NCBI GenBank assembly: GCA_004293365.1 | Contig: RDYN01000033.1 | Location: 14,696-78,695, forward strand | Reading direction: 5' to 3' | Source of the DNA: Oscillatoriales cyanobacterium | GTDB lineage: Bacteria; Cyanobacteriota; Cyanobacteriia; Cyanobacteriales; Microcoleaceae | Length of the DNA: 64,000 bases | Shown here: in pieces, positions 1-8,491 of the stretch | Layout of the letters: each line of letters starts with the position of its first letter | Numbering within the stretch: the first letter of the stretch is position 1 | The notes under the pieces: model-generated | What the model saw: the letters and a program-made list of their open reading frames with translations, nothing else | Told to the model about the DNA's origin: nothing | Database searches by the model: none | Program-made: the position numbers and the translations under genes

Positions 1-120
1 GTAGTGTGGACTTTAGTCCGCAAAAAGAAGGACTGAAGTCCTCACTACGAACCTCAGATAAAGGTTGGTAGTGTGGACTTTAGTCCGCAAAAAGAAGGAA
101 TGAAGTCCACACTACGAACC
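1..120. repeat. Two REP-like palindromic repeats upstream of rayT
   Basis: Two near-identical copies lie at 1-53 and 68-120. Each can fold through GGACTTTAGTCC-type arms flanked by GTAGTG/CACTAC ends. They differ at a few bases. Related copies follow the transposase at 793-874, and a variant lies at 10652-10713. Palindromes on both sides of a RayT gene are the usual context for REP elements mobilised by that enzyme. Confidence 0.8.
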
Positions 121-183
121 AGGGATAATTATATTTATAATGATCGCTCAAGTCCTTACTACAAAATTTAAAATCAAAATATC

Positions 184-783
184 ATGTACGAGTACCGGAT
201 GCTAACACCAGAACAACGTGCTGAATTAGTTAGACAACGCTTAGCCAAAGGCTACCCACCCCATAGACCACCACATCTAATACGCGATCGCACTTTTTAC
301 CTGCTGACAGCCACTTGTTACGAACATAAGTATTACATGGTAGATACATCCCGCCGCCAGCAACTTCTAGATCGGCTATTTGAGGCATTTGTAACTAAAG
401 GTATGGAAATACTGGCATGGGTTGTATTGCCCAATCACTATCATCTTTTGGTGCAGGTTGCGGACTTTAACGATTTAAGTAAATTATTTCATTCGGTTCA
501 TGGCGCAACCTCTCGTCAATGGAATCTTGAAGATGGAGCTACAGGTGGTCGAACAGTTTGGTATAGTTACAGTGATAGAGCTATTCGTTCGGAACGCCAT
601 TACTATACAACGCTGAATTATATCCACAACAATCCTGTCAAACACCTATGGGTAAAGTCTCCTTATGATTACGCTCAAAGTAGTATTCACTGGTATTTAC
701 AATATTATGGACGGGAATGGGTGCATCATTTGTGGACTCAATATCCAGTTAGAGACTATGGTCGCACTTGGGACAATATTTAG
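184..783 (+). CDS. rayT: REP-associated tyrosine transposase (RayT, IS200-like Y1 family)
   Basis: The 199-residue protein matches single-domain Y1/HUH transposases of the REP-associated group. The metal-binding HUH motif appears as PNHYHLLVQV near residues 86-95, and a conserved tail segment YIHNNPVKHLW follows near 147-157, with tyrosines before it that could include the nucleophile. RayT enzymes cut single-stranded REP palindromes and are thought to spread them. REP-like copies flank this gene within 65 bases upstream and 10 bases downstream. The length is typical and the frame is intact, so the enzyme may still be active. The N-terminal residues contain the common YRMLTPEQRAEL-type start of cyanobacterial copies, which supports the ATG at 184. 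Confidence 0.88.
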   Translation: MYEYRMLTPEQRAELVRQRLAKGYPPHRPPHLIRDRTFYLLTATCYEHKYYMVDTSRRQQLLDRLFEAFVTKGMEILAWVVLPNHYHLLVQVADFNDLSKLFHSVHGATSRQWNLEDGATGGRTVWYSYSDRAIRSERHYYTTLNYIHNNPVKHLWVKSPYDYAQSSIHWYLQYYGREWVHHLWTQYPVRDYGRTWDNI

Positions 784-792
784 CAATAGGTT

Positions 793-874
793 GAGGACTA
801 AAGTCCTCACTACAAACCTTCGTAGTAAGGACTTTAGTCCTTCTAATGAGAGAGGACTTTAGTCCTCACTACAA
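793..874. repeat. REP-like repeats downstream of rayT
   Basis: Three short palindromic arms of the GGACTTTAGTCC type with CTCACTAC tails sit between the rayT stop and the next gene. They are the same family as the copies at 1-120 and could be both substrate for RayT and a transcription stop. Confidence 0.7.
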
Positions 875-892
875 ACTAATTAAATTACAAAA

Positions 893-1654
893 ATGAGAAA
901 TTTATCAGATTTAGACAATGCACCGGAAATAGAAGAAGAGGAAGACTCCAGCGTACTGCTCTCGATCGGCGATTTAATGTCCGGCTTGCTGATGTTATTC
1001 GCCCTCCTGTTCATCACCGTCCAAATTCAACTCAGCGAAAAGGCGAAAAGGCTCGATGAGAAAATCCTTCAGGTGGAAAAACTGCGGCAGGAATTGCAGC
1101 AATATCAAAAGGCTTTTGAAGGACTGCCACAAATTATTGTCAATGCTTTAGAAGGAAAAATTGGAGACAAAGATATTTTTACTGTTGACCCCGGAACCGG
1201 AGATGTCAGCATTCGCGATCGCATTTTGTTTGATAATAACAGTTCCGTCCTCAAACCCGAAGGAAAAAAGTTTCTCCAAGCCTTCATTCCCATTTACAGC
1301 CAAGTGCTTTTTGCTAACAAACAGTTTGAAAAACAAATTTCTCGCGTTGTCATCGAAGGACATACAAGTTCCGCAGGTTCCGATCCAAAAAATTTGGAAC
1401 TGAGTTTGCGTAGGGCTTTAGCTGTTTCTAATTATATGTTTTCCGATGAGGTTAATTTTCCTAAAAAAGCCGAATTGCAGCAGAAAGTATTAGTTTCGGG
1501 ACGGGGAGAATTAGACGCGAATCCGACTCAAAATGCAGCGGGCGATCGCAAAGTCGTTTTCCGCTTCCAATTCCGCCGCGAAAACTTGAATGTTGACTTA
1601 AACCGCCAATTACCCTCGCCCGAAAGCAAAAGCCCAAATTCTACCCCTAGATAA
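893..1654 (+). CDS. Orphan MotB/OmpA-family membrane protein (ZorB-like layout)
   Basis: The 253-residue protein has an acidic N terminus, one membrane helix at about residues 28-47 preceded by SIGDLMSGLL, a coiled-coil linker (50-90) and a C-terminal OmpA-like peptidoglycan-binding domain. The last shows the family motif as EGHTSSAG...LSLRRALAV. Asp27 sits just before the helix, where MotB and ZorB carry their proton-binding Asp. Stator B subunits normally pair with a MotA/ZorA-type protein, but none is encoded nearby: rayT lies upstream and potB downstream. It is probably an envelope-anchoring protein or an orphan stator subunit. The OmpA domain assignment is firm; ion conduction is inference. 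Confidence 0.75.
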   Translation: MRNLSDLDNAPEIEEEEDSSVLLSIGDLMSGLLMLFALLFITVQIQLSEKAKRLDEKILQVEKLRQELQQYQKAFEGLPQIIVNALEGKIGDKDIFTVDPGTGDVSIRDRILFDNNSSVLKPEGKKFLQAFIPIYSQVLFANKQFEKQISRVVIEGHTSSAGSDPKNLELSLRRALAVSNYMFSDEVNFPKKAELQQKVLVSGRGELDANPTQNAAGDRKVVFRFQFRRENLNVDLNRQLPSPESKSPNSTPR

Positions 1655-1734
1655 ATGCTGCGGCTTGACCTGCGGATTTGATATAAAATGTGTGGGATTA
1701 TTAGTCCTATACGCACGGGTAGCCAAACACCCTG

Positions 1735-2610
1735 ATGAAATCGCTCTTTCCCAATCGAAAATCGAACAGCGAACATAGAAAACTGTATAACCTGTTGCTG
1801 TTATTATTTCCCGCCAGCGCATGGCTGATCGTTTTCTTCATTCTGCCGGTGCTAATTGTACTGTTGTACAGTTTCTTAGAGCGCGGTACCTACGGCGGCG
1901 TTACTTGGGTATTTACTCTCAGTAACTACCAGCGTTTGTTTAGCTGGGTTTTTTTAGGGGTAATTGGTCGATCGCTCTTTTTAGCTTTTCTCACAACCAC
2001 CGCTTGCTTGTTAGTCGGCTATCCCCTAGCATTTTTCATCGCCACCCGTCCTCCCCGCTGGCGAAATGCCTTGCTTTTGCTGATAATTATTCCATTTTGG
2101 ACTAACTTTTTAGTGAGAACCTACGCCTGGATCATTCTGCTGCGAAGCGAAGGAGTAGTGAACATAGCCCTGCAAAACCTGCAAATAATTACCGAACCGT
2201 TAAACTTGCTGTTTACGCCTTTCGCTGTGGCGATCGGTCTGATTTACGGCTATTTACCTTTCATGGTTCTGCCTTTATATTCTAGCATAGAACGCTTCAA
2301 CTTTTCATTAATAGAAGCCGCTCAAGATTTAGGTGCAAATGATATTCGGACTTTTTGGCGCGTATTTTTGCCGCTGACAACTCGCGGCATTGTTGCGGGT
2401 TCTATCCTCGTGTTTGTTCCCGCAGTCGGCGCTTTTATTACACCCGATATATTGGGCGGATCTAAAACAATCATGGTGGGAAATTTGATTCAAAATCAGT
2501 TCATGAAATCTCGGGATTGGCCTTTTGGTTCGGCGCTTTCTATGCTATTGACGGTAATCATATTAGTTCCTGTTTTAATTTACTTCCGCGTCTCCGACGA
2601 AACTCAATAA
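1735..2610 (+). CDS. potB: Spermidine/putrescine ABC transporter permease PotB
   Basis: The 291-residue protein has about six membrane helices and the permease EAA loop (EAAQDLGANDIRTFWRVFLP, from about residue 195) that docks onto the ATPase. The late segment FITPDILGGSKTIMVGNLI is typical of PotB. It forms one half of the inner-membrane channel for polyamine uptake with PotC. It is the first gene of the order B-C-D-A on the same strand. A 112-base gap with a palindromic repeat separates it from potC. No strong ribosome site is visible before the chosen ATG. Confidence 0.9.
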   Translation: MKSLFPNRKSNSEHRKLYNLLLLLFPASAWLIVFFILPVLIVLLYSFLERGTYGGVTWVFTLSNYQRLFSWVFLGVIGRSLFLAFLTTTACLLVGYPLAFFIATRPPRWRNALLLLIIIPFWTNFLVRTYAWIILLRSEGVVNIALQNLQIITEPLNLLFTPFAVAIGLIYGYLPFMVLPLYSSIERFNFSLIEAAQDLGANDIRTFWRVFLPLTTRGIVAGSILVFVPAVGAFITPDILGGSKTIMVGNLIQNQFMKSRDWPFGSALSMLLTVIILVPVLIYFRVSDETQ

Positions 2611-2637
2611 GCGGTGCCCGCAGCGCACCCCACGTTT

Positions 2638-2683
2638 AGTAGGGTGCGCACTGCGCACCGAGGTGCGCACTGCGCACCCTACT
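2638..2683. repeat. Palindromic repeat in the potB-potC gap
   Basis: An inverted repeat with arms AGTAGGGTGCGCA and TGCGCACCCTACT can form a strong hairpin. The core GTAGGGTGCG recurs at 4842-4953 and 30778-30787, so this is a dispersed family. Short TAATGAC/CAATGAC heptamers fill the rest of the gap to potC. In an operon it might reduce, but need not stop, transcription into potC. Confidence 0.65.
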
Positions 2684-2722
2684 AATAATGACTAATGACC
2701 AATGACCAATGACTATTGACTG

Positions 2723-3580
2723 ATGACTAAAACAAAACTAGATTTATTTGTTCGGGCGATCGCCAAAAAGTGGCTTTGGGTACAAGCAGCCCTAGCATTT
2801 GCCTTTCTCTACTTGCCAATTCTCATCTTAATTATTTACTCCTTCAATGCTTCCAAATTTAACGCAGTTTGGCGCGGTTTTACCCTCGATTGGTACAGCA
2901 GCTTGTTTAGCAATGCAGGTGCGACGATTGCTACCAGCAGCAGCGCCGGAATTTTGCCAGCACTTAGCAATAGCTTGCTAATTGCAGCTATTTCGACGGT
3001 TGTAGCGACTATTTTCGGTACCATGCTCGCGCTAGCGCTGGAACGCTTTCATTTTCCGGGACGCAAAGCAGTGGAAGCTTTGCTGTTTTTGCCGGTGATT
3101 ATGCCCGAAATTACGATCGGCATTTCGCTGCTAGTTTTCTTTACCCTCGCATTTCGGATCGTAGAAAATCTCACGGGAATCCGCCTCAATCTCGGCTTAC
3201 CTACAGTAATTATCGGTCACGTTGTCTTTAATATTTCATTCGTAACGATTACCGTCAGGGCGCGTTTAGCCGAACTCGATCCTCAATTAGAACAAGCAGC
3301 CTTTGACTTGGGCGCTAACGAAGGTTGGACTTTTTGGCGGATTACTTTCCCTCTAATTTGGCCAGGTATTTTCAGCGCAGCACTGCTGGCTTTTACTTTG
3401 TCGCTGGACGATTTTGTCGTGACATTCTTTACCACCGGCGTCGGTTCCATGACTCTGCCGCTATTGGTTTACGGCATGATAAAATTTGCAGTGACGCCAG
3501 CAATTAATGCGATCTCAACTTTGATGTTGTTGGCTTCCTTGTTGCTGGTTGTATCATCGCTAAGAGTTCAAAAAAGTTGA
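2723..3580 (+). CDS. potC: Spermidine/putrescine ABC transporter permease PotC
   Basis: The 285-residue protein is the second permease subunit. It has about six membrane helices, an N-terminal periplasmic segment typical of PotC (FNASKFNAVWRGFTLDWY), and the EAA loop as QAAFDLGANEGWTFWRITFP from about residue 191. It pairs with PotB to form the transmembrane channel. The gene precedes potD by 51 bases, consistent with co-transcription. Length and motifs are complete. Confidence 0.9.
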   Translation: MTKTKLDLFVRAIAKKWLWVQAALAFAFLYLPILILIIYSFNASKFNAVWRGFTLDWYSSLFSNAGATIATSSSAGILPALSNSLLIAAISTVVATIFGTMLALALERFHFPGRKAVEALLFLPVIMPEITIGISLLVFFTLAFRIVENLTGIRLNLGLPTVIIGHVVFNISFVTITVRARLAELDPQLEQAAFDLGANEGWTFWRITFPLIWPGIFSAALLAFTLSLDDFVVTFFTTGVGSMTLPLLVYGMIKFAVTPAINAISTLMLLASLLLVVSSLRVQKS

Positions 3581-3631
3581 AACAATTGCTTTTTGTGTCA
3601 TAATTAATGTCGCGTACAACTAACAAAACCC

Positions 3632-4693
3632 ATGAAACGCCTGCTGACTTTCTTACTTTTGTTTGTGATGAGTGCAACGGTGGTTTTCGGCTGTAACCGC
3701 ATAGGTAGCAACCCGCAGCAAGTGCTCAGCATTTACAATTATGCAACTTATGTCGCTCCAGAAGCGATCGCCCAATTCGAGAAAGAGAACAATGTTAAAA
3801 TTCAATACGACACTTTCGAGAACAGCGACGCACTCTATGCCAAACTAAAACAGGGAAATCCAGGTTACGATGTAATATTTCCCGCTGATTACATGGTGAA
3901 AATCATGGCAGCAGATAATATAATTGAGCCGTTAGATTTGCCAAAAATTCCTAACCAAACAAATCTGGATTCGAGATTTATCAACCAAACATTTGACCCT
4001 GGCAATAAATATTCGTTGCCTTATCAGTGGGGAACAATGGGCATTGGCTACAACATCAAAGCAACCAAGGGCGAAATTAACAGTTGGGGGGCGATGTTCG
4101 ATCCTAAATATACGGGAAAAATAGCATGGCAAGATGATGCCCGATACACTTTTGCCGCAGTTTTAATGTATTTAGGATTTGACCCCAATACAACTAATCC
4201 CGAAGAAATTAACAAAGCCCGCGACTTGCTGATTAAAAATAAAAATATCATTGCCGCTTTTGTCCCCGACACGGGTCAAACTCTGCTAGATCAAGGAGAA
4301 GTTAATCTGACAATGGAATGGAGCGGTGATATTTTTCAGGTGATGAAAGAGAATCTCAATCTCCGCTACGCTATTCCCAAAGAAGGAACAATCATTTTTT
4401 CTGACAACATGGCAATTCCCAAAGATGCGGCTCACAAAGAGTTAGCCCATAAATTTATTAACTTCATTTTGCAGCCTGAAGTAGGTGCTAAAATTTCCAA
4501 TTTTACCCACTATGGCTCGCCAAATAAAGCAGCAATAGACAAAGGTTTAATTGACCCGAAAGATTTGAATAATCCCCAAATTTATCCGCCGGCTGAGATT
4601 TTTGGTAAGATGAAATTCTTGCAAGATGTTGGCAAAGCAACCGCATTGTACGATGGAGCTTCGACGGAAGTTAAAGCAGGAGCTGGAAAGTAA
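3632..4693 (+). CDS. potD: Spermidine/putrescine-binding lipoprotein PotD
   Basis: The 353-residue protein starts with a lipoprotein signal (hydrophobic stretch ending VVFG, lipidated Cys21), followed by the bacterial extracellular solute-binding fold. The early segment LSIYNYATYVAPEAIAQFEK and the aromatic-rich sites match polyamine-binding PotD/PotF proteins. It captures polyamine outside the inner membrane and delivers it to PotBC. It lies directly after potC, and potA follows 352 bases later. Spermidine versus putrescine preference cannot be read from the sequence. Confidence 0.9.
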   Translation: MKRLLTFLLLFVMSATVVFGCNRIGSNPQQVLSIYNYATYVAPEAIAQFEKENNVKIQYDTFENSDALYAKLKQGNPGYDVIFPADYMVKIMAADNIIEPLDLPKIPNQTNLDSRFINQTFDPGNKYSLPYQWGTMGIGYNIKATKGEINSWGAMFDPKYTGKIAWQDDARYTFAAVLMYLGFDPNTTNPEEINKARDLLIKNKNIIAAFVPDTGQTLLDQGEVNLTMEWSGDIFQVMKENLNLRYAIPKEGTIIFSDNMAIPKDAAHKELAHKFINFILQPEVGAKISNFTHYGSPNKAAIDKGLIDPKDLNNPQIYPPAEIFGKMKFLQDVGKATALYDGASTEVKAGAGK

Positions 4694-4750
4694 GCTGTTT
4701 CACATTTAAATTGCATATTTGGGGTGATGCTCAGAGCATCGCCCCACAAG
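4692..4750. repeat. MITE-end-like sequence after potD, with hairpin
   Basis: From the potD stop codon onward the sequence AAGCTGTTTCACATTTAAAT closely matches the terminal inverted repeats of the element at 24787-24999. It is followed by a hairpin (4721-4745) with GGGG(T)GATGCTC arms. It is probably a solo end or decayed copy of that element and could terminate potBCD transcription. Confidence 0.5.
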
Positions 4751-4762
4751 AAAGAGTTTGAT

Positions 4763-4812
4763 TATAGTCTTTCAAGCGAAAGATGAGGTACGTTGTTGGG
4801 CTTCAGCCCTCT
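4763..4812. repeat. Partial copy of the 34973-35078 palindromic element
   Basis: The segment containing GAAAGATGAGGTACGTTGTT and GGGCTTCAGCCCTCT matches the right half, in reverse complement, of the palindromic element at 34973-35078. This shows the family is dispersed within the window. Confidence 0.6.
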
Positions 4813-4830
4813 GAGCGTGGTTATATAGTA

Positions 4831-4953
4831 AGTAACTAACTGTAGGGTGCGTCAGGGAGAAAATTATTCAGTAACTAACTGTAGGGTGCGTCAGGGACAA
4901 AATTATTCAGTAGATGGTCGTCATATTCAGCCCTGGCGCACCCTACAATAACT
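4831..4953. repeat. 39-base tandem repeat plus inverted copy before potA
   Basis: Two direct copies (4831-4869, 4870-4908) contain CTGTAGGGTGCGTCAGGGA and differ at one base. An inverted partial copy (4927-4953, CCCTGGCGCACCCTAC) follows. With the two repeats before it, this fills most of the 352-base potD-potA gap, so potA may have its own promoter. None was identified with confidence. Confidence 0.7.
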
Positions 4954-5045
4954 TGTGGGCTGTTGCTCCGACGCCGCCCCAAAATTAAATTAAAATGCAT
5001 AACAATAAACTAATCGCGTTCCGCACCCTACTAGGATAGATAATA

Positions 5046-6134
5046 ATGCACGCCGTCGAAATTTTAGACGTTTCCAAAGTATTTAAAAGCGCTCGCAGTC
5101 AAGATTTCTTGGCTGTAGACAACATTAACCTGCAAATTGGCGATCGCGAATTCTTTTCTTTGCTGGGGCCTTCCGGCTGCGGCAAAACTACAACTTTGCG
5201 AATGATAGCGGGTTTTGAAACTCCCACAGCGGGCGAAATTTACATTCACGGCCAACCGATGCAAAATCGCCCGCCATTTCACCGCCCTGTGAATACGGTA
5301 TTTCAAAATTATGCTTTATTTCCGCACATGACTGTAGCACAAAATGCTGCATTTGGGTTGGAAATGGAGAATTTGCCTCCGCAAACAATTCGCGATCGCG
5401 TGGCGGGAGCTTTAGGATTAGTACAGTTAACGGATGTAGAAAAACGCTATCCCCGCCAACTGTCAGGGGGACAGCAGCAGCGAGTAGCGCTGGCGAGGGC
5501 GTTGGTCAAAGAGCCTTCTGTTTTGCTGTTGGATGAACCCCTAGGAGCGCTGGATTTGAAGTTGCGTAAAGAGATGCAATTAGAATTAAAAAAGATGCAG
5601 CGCCAATTGGGGATTACGTTTATTTATGTAACTCACGACCAAGAAGAAGCTCTCACAATGTCGGACAGAATTGCAGTGATGGAGGGAGGAAAACTGCAAC
5701 AAGTCGGGACGCCTGTTGATATTTATGAATATCCTAAAACGCGGTTTGTGGCTGATTTTATTGGGGACAGCAATTTTTTAACCGGGCGAGTAGTAGAAAA
5801 GCAACAGGGTAAAATAATCGTGTTGGTTGACCAGCAGTTGCCCGTGTTAGTTGCAACATCAGAAAATTTGCCCGCTGGGAAAGTTGTTACTCTGGTGTTG
5901 CGGCCGGAAAAAGCTGCTATTTATCCGGCTAATTATGAGGCTGAACATAGCTGGCCGGGAGTAGTTGAAGAGGCGATTTATATTGGCACTGACACGCGCT
6001 ATACGGTGCGCCTGACTGCTAAAAGCTCGATCGCCCTTCGCCGACAAAACTTGCACAGAGATGACTTGCAGCGGCACAAAATTGGCGACAGCGTTCGAGT
6101 CGCCGTGCCCCCGGAAAGTATCTGTATTTGTTGA
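5046..6134 (+). CDS. potA: Polyamine ABC transporter ATP-binding protein PotA
   Basis: The 362-residue protein has all ABC ATPase motifs: Walker A GPSGCGKTT (about residue 40), signature LSGGQQQR (139), Walker B VLLLDEP (159) and switch THDQEEAL (196). A C-terminal TOBE-type regulatory domain follows (about 240-355). It hydrolyses ATP to drive polyamine import through PotBC. Its place after potBCD completes the transporter. It converges on the PP2C gene with only 25 bases between stops. Confidence 0.92.
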   Translation: MHAVEILDVSKVFKSARSQDFLAVDNINLQIGDREFFSLLGPSGCGKTTTLRMIAGFETPTAGEIYIHGQPMQNRPPFHRPVNTVFQNYALFPHMTVAQNAAFGLEMENLPPQTIRDRVAGALGLVQLTDVEKRYPRQLSGGQQQRVALARALVKEPSVLLLDEPLGALDLKLRKEMQLELKKMQRQLGITFIYVTHDQEEALTMSDRIAVMEGGKLQQVGTPVDIYEYPKTRFVADFIGDSNFLTGRVVEKQQGKIIVLVDQQLPVLVATSENLPAGKVVTLVLRPEKAAIYPANYEAEHSWPGVVEEAIYIGTDTRYTVRLTAKSSIALRRQNLHRDDLQRHKIGDSVRVAVPPESICIC

Positions 6135-6159
6135 AACCTCCTGCTGAATTCGCTCTCCT

Positions 6160-8316
6160 TTACTGGGGTGATGGCGAGGGAATCTCGGCCCCGGGCGCGG
6201 GAATTTCTGGAGGAGTTGATTCTGGGGAGGGCGCGGGAATCTCGGCAGGAGTTGATTCTGGGGAGGGCGAGGGACTCTCGGCACCGTTTGAGGGAATATC
6301 GGCACCCGGGGAGGGAATATCCGCAGGAGTTGGGGCGGTAGTTTCCGGCGGTGGCGGCAGTTGTTCCGGCTCGGGGTTCGGGTTTTGGAGGCCGCGCACC
6401 CACAAACCTAAACCCGCGAAGACTAGCATCAGCACCAACAGTCCCAACATTGGCCCCAAGCGATTGGGCTTCTGTTTTTGAACTGGTTCCGAGGCGGGGG
6501 CAGTTTCCGGGTAAAGCAACTGTTTGGAGGATTCAGAAAGCTGAGATTCTGGCATCCTCCCCGTCTTCTGGAGGGATGCCGAACCTGACACCGAGGGTGG
6601 CACCGGCAGCGACACCGAGGGTGACATGGGTAGCGATATCGACGGCGACACCGAGGGTGCCGACGCCGTATCGAACAGTACCACTTTCTCCGGCGACATC
6701 CGACAGTGAGTCACCACCACAGAAGTGTTATCGTAACCATTTTTCTCGTTGGCGAGGCGAACCCAAGAGACAGCAGCGGCTTCCAAGGACATTTTGCCCT
6801 CAAGTACCTCGGGGCCGTAATTTTGCCAAGATTGCTCTACCCAGTCGTTGTCGCTCAAACCGTCGGAGCACAGCAGCAGCAAGCCTTCCTCTTCGACAAT
6901 AAATCGCTGAATCGTCGGGCGCAGGAAATCGCCGTCCCGCGTGCCCAAGGCTTGAGTCAGGGCTCCGGCATCCGATCGCAATTGAGTCTCCCAGTATAAA
7001 CTGTGTCCTAGGTGTACTTCCCTTGAGGCCACATCGTCGTCCACAGTCAGCCGCTGACAGTAATTGTTGCCAATCCAATAGGCGCGGCTGTCTCCAACAT
7101 TAACTAGATAAAGTTCGTGACTGTTATTCGCCGGTACATCCTGGGAAACTTTCACTTTTTGAGGCAACTGGAGGGCCATTATCAAAGTGGTTCCCATGCG
7201 CTCGCGCAACTCTTTTCCCTGCTCGTTATTTTGAGCAGAAATCACATTATTCACAACTTTCACTATTTCTTCAAGTTGTTTGATGACCATTACTGGGGCC
7301 ATTAACTCTTCTTGTTCGGCGATTTCGGCGAGCAAATTTTGGATTAAAGCTTTCAGTGACTGCACGGCTAATTGACTGGCAACTTCTCCTCCTTCGTGGC
7401 CTCCAACGCCGTCGCAAACCATTGTCAAGTAAGGAATTAGTTTGTCGTTTCCGCCTGTTTTGAGCGATTGAAAATCAGCAGCAGTCGGATAGCAACTATC
7501 TTCATTGTGGGTGCGCTGCGGCCCGGTATCGGTGATGCCGACTACTTCTAAATGCAGGGGCAATTTTGCAGCTTGTTCTAATAGTAAATCGTTGAGTTCC
7601 AGGGCGATCGCATCTAAATTCATGCTGCTGCGGCGCATAAATACACAAATCTCGGATAGTTTCGACTGTACCTCAGGCCTTGCCGATTCCACCAAACCAG
7701 ACCACACATCTCCCAAATCCTTCAGCGTCGGTACAAAATTACCCCGATGCAGTTCTAAAAGACGCACCCGCCAACCTTCCACGCGCAAATTTTCCGGTAC
7801 CAGCAAACTCGCAGCGACTCCCTGTTCCGAAAGCGGCGTCCACAGTTGGAGCATTTGCCACAGCCAGTAAACTTGGCGCGCGGCACTTGTCTGAGCCCAA
7901 GCTTGTAGAATAGAAGGATAAAGGCTACCGAAATTATTGACCGGCACATTTTCCAACAACAGCACCTCTGTGGCTTCTGCTGCTTCCCCCAGGGAACAAA
8001 AGCCGTATACTTCGGGGGTATGCAGCCGCTGGGGATACAAATGCAGGTAAGGCATAATCCTATCCGGCAGTTGTTCGGGGACGCCCGGAGGGATAGACGG
8101 ACGACTGTCGAGCCAGATTTGGGGTGCAATGACAAAATATCGATCGGCGATTACCTTACCCGTCGGCACTTCATCGACTGCGGGGCCCACCGCCCACAAA
8201 TAGCGATAAATTAAATCGGTTTCGCAAGCTGCACACTTCTGGCTGCCAAAGCTATTGCGCGGTTCGGGACAGCTCAGATTCGGGCAATAAATCGGTTCGG
8301 AGAAACTACTGATCAT
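6160..8316 (-). CDS. PP2C-type protein phosphatase with zinc ribbon, kinase-like segment and C-terminal membrane helix
   Basis: The 718-residue protein has a clear PP2C domain at about 255-515 with metal-binding and catalytic motifs: R..NED (268-273), DGVGGH (302-307), GDSRAY, LLLLCSDGLSDND and GYDNTS. Before it are a four-Cys ribbon (Cys11, 16, 28, 31) and a region (about 55-195) that resembles a degenerate Ser/Thr kinase fold: DRYFVIAPQ, VLLLENVP, LLVPENLRV. After it come a Ser/Pro-rich linker, one membrane helix (about 634-652) and a Pro/Glu/Ser tail of PAPSPEST-like repeats. It should remove phosphate from Ser/Thr on proteins; the substrate is unknown. The kinase-like part lacks recognisable catalytic residues, which is inference. 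PP2C activity is well supported. Confidence 0.88.
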   Translation of the reverse strand: MISSFSEPIYCPNLSCPEPRNSFGSQKCAACETDLIYRYLWAVGPAVDEVPTGKVIADRYFVIAPQIWLDSRPSIPPGVPEQLPDRIMPYLHLYPQRLHTPEVYGFCSLGEAAEATEVLLLENVPVNNFGSLYPSILQAWAQTSAARQVYWLWQMLQLWTPLSEQGVAASLLVPENLRVEGWRVRLLELHRGNFVPTLKDLGDVWSGLVESARPEVQSKLSEICVFMRRSSMNLDAIALELNDLLLEQAAKLPLHLEVVGITDTGPQRTHNEDSCYPTAADFQSLKTGGNDKLIPYLTMVCDGVGGHEGGEVASQLAVQSLKALIQNLLAEIAEQEELMAPVMVIKQLEEIVKVVNNVISAQNNEQGKELRERMGTTLIMALQLPQKVKVSQDVPANNSHELYLVNVGDSRAYWIGNNYCQRLTVDDDVASREVHLGHSLYWETQLRSDAGALTQALGTRDGDFLRPTIQRFIVEEEGLLLLCSDGLSDNDWVEQSWQNYGPEVLEGKMSLEAAAVSWVRLANEKNGYDNTSVVVTHCRMSPEKVVLFDTASAPSVSPSISLPMSPSVSLPVPPSVSGSASLQKTGRMPESQLSESSKQLLYPETAPASEPVQKQKPNRLGPMLGLLVLMLVFAGLGLWVRGLQNPNPEPEQLPPPPETTAPTPADIPSPGADIPSNGAESPSPSPESTPAEIPAPSPESTPPEIPAPGAEIPSPSPQ

Positions 8317-8491
8317 ATCGAAATAGTTTGTGTAAAAACATTCTGAAGATATATGATTGCCACGCTCAAATTCAGGAACTTGAGAATAAACTGATTTTAG
8401 CCCCTATCAATTTCTTAACTGCCTTTGGGGCACGAGAAATTGTAGTTGCTGCCGGTGGACACCGGCTAAAATTGTAATTTAAGCTAGTGAA

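Noticed and set aside
893-1654. Zorya defence system
   Set aside because: Only a ZorB-like protein is present; ZorA and the effector genes are absent.
5859-6403. Minus-strand frames extending across potA and the PP2C end
   Set aside because: Arg/Pro-rich shadows of the Pro/Glu tail of the PP2C gene and of potA.
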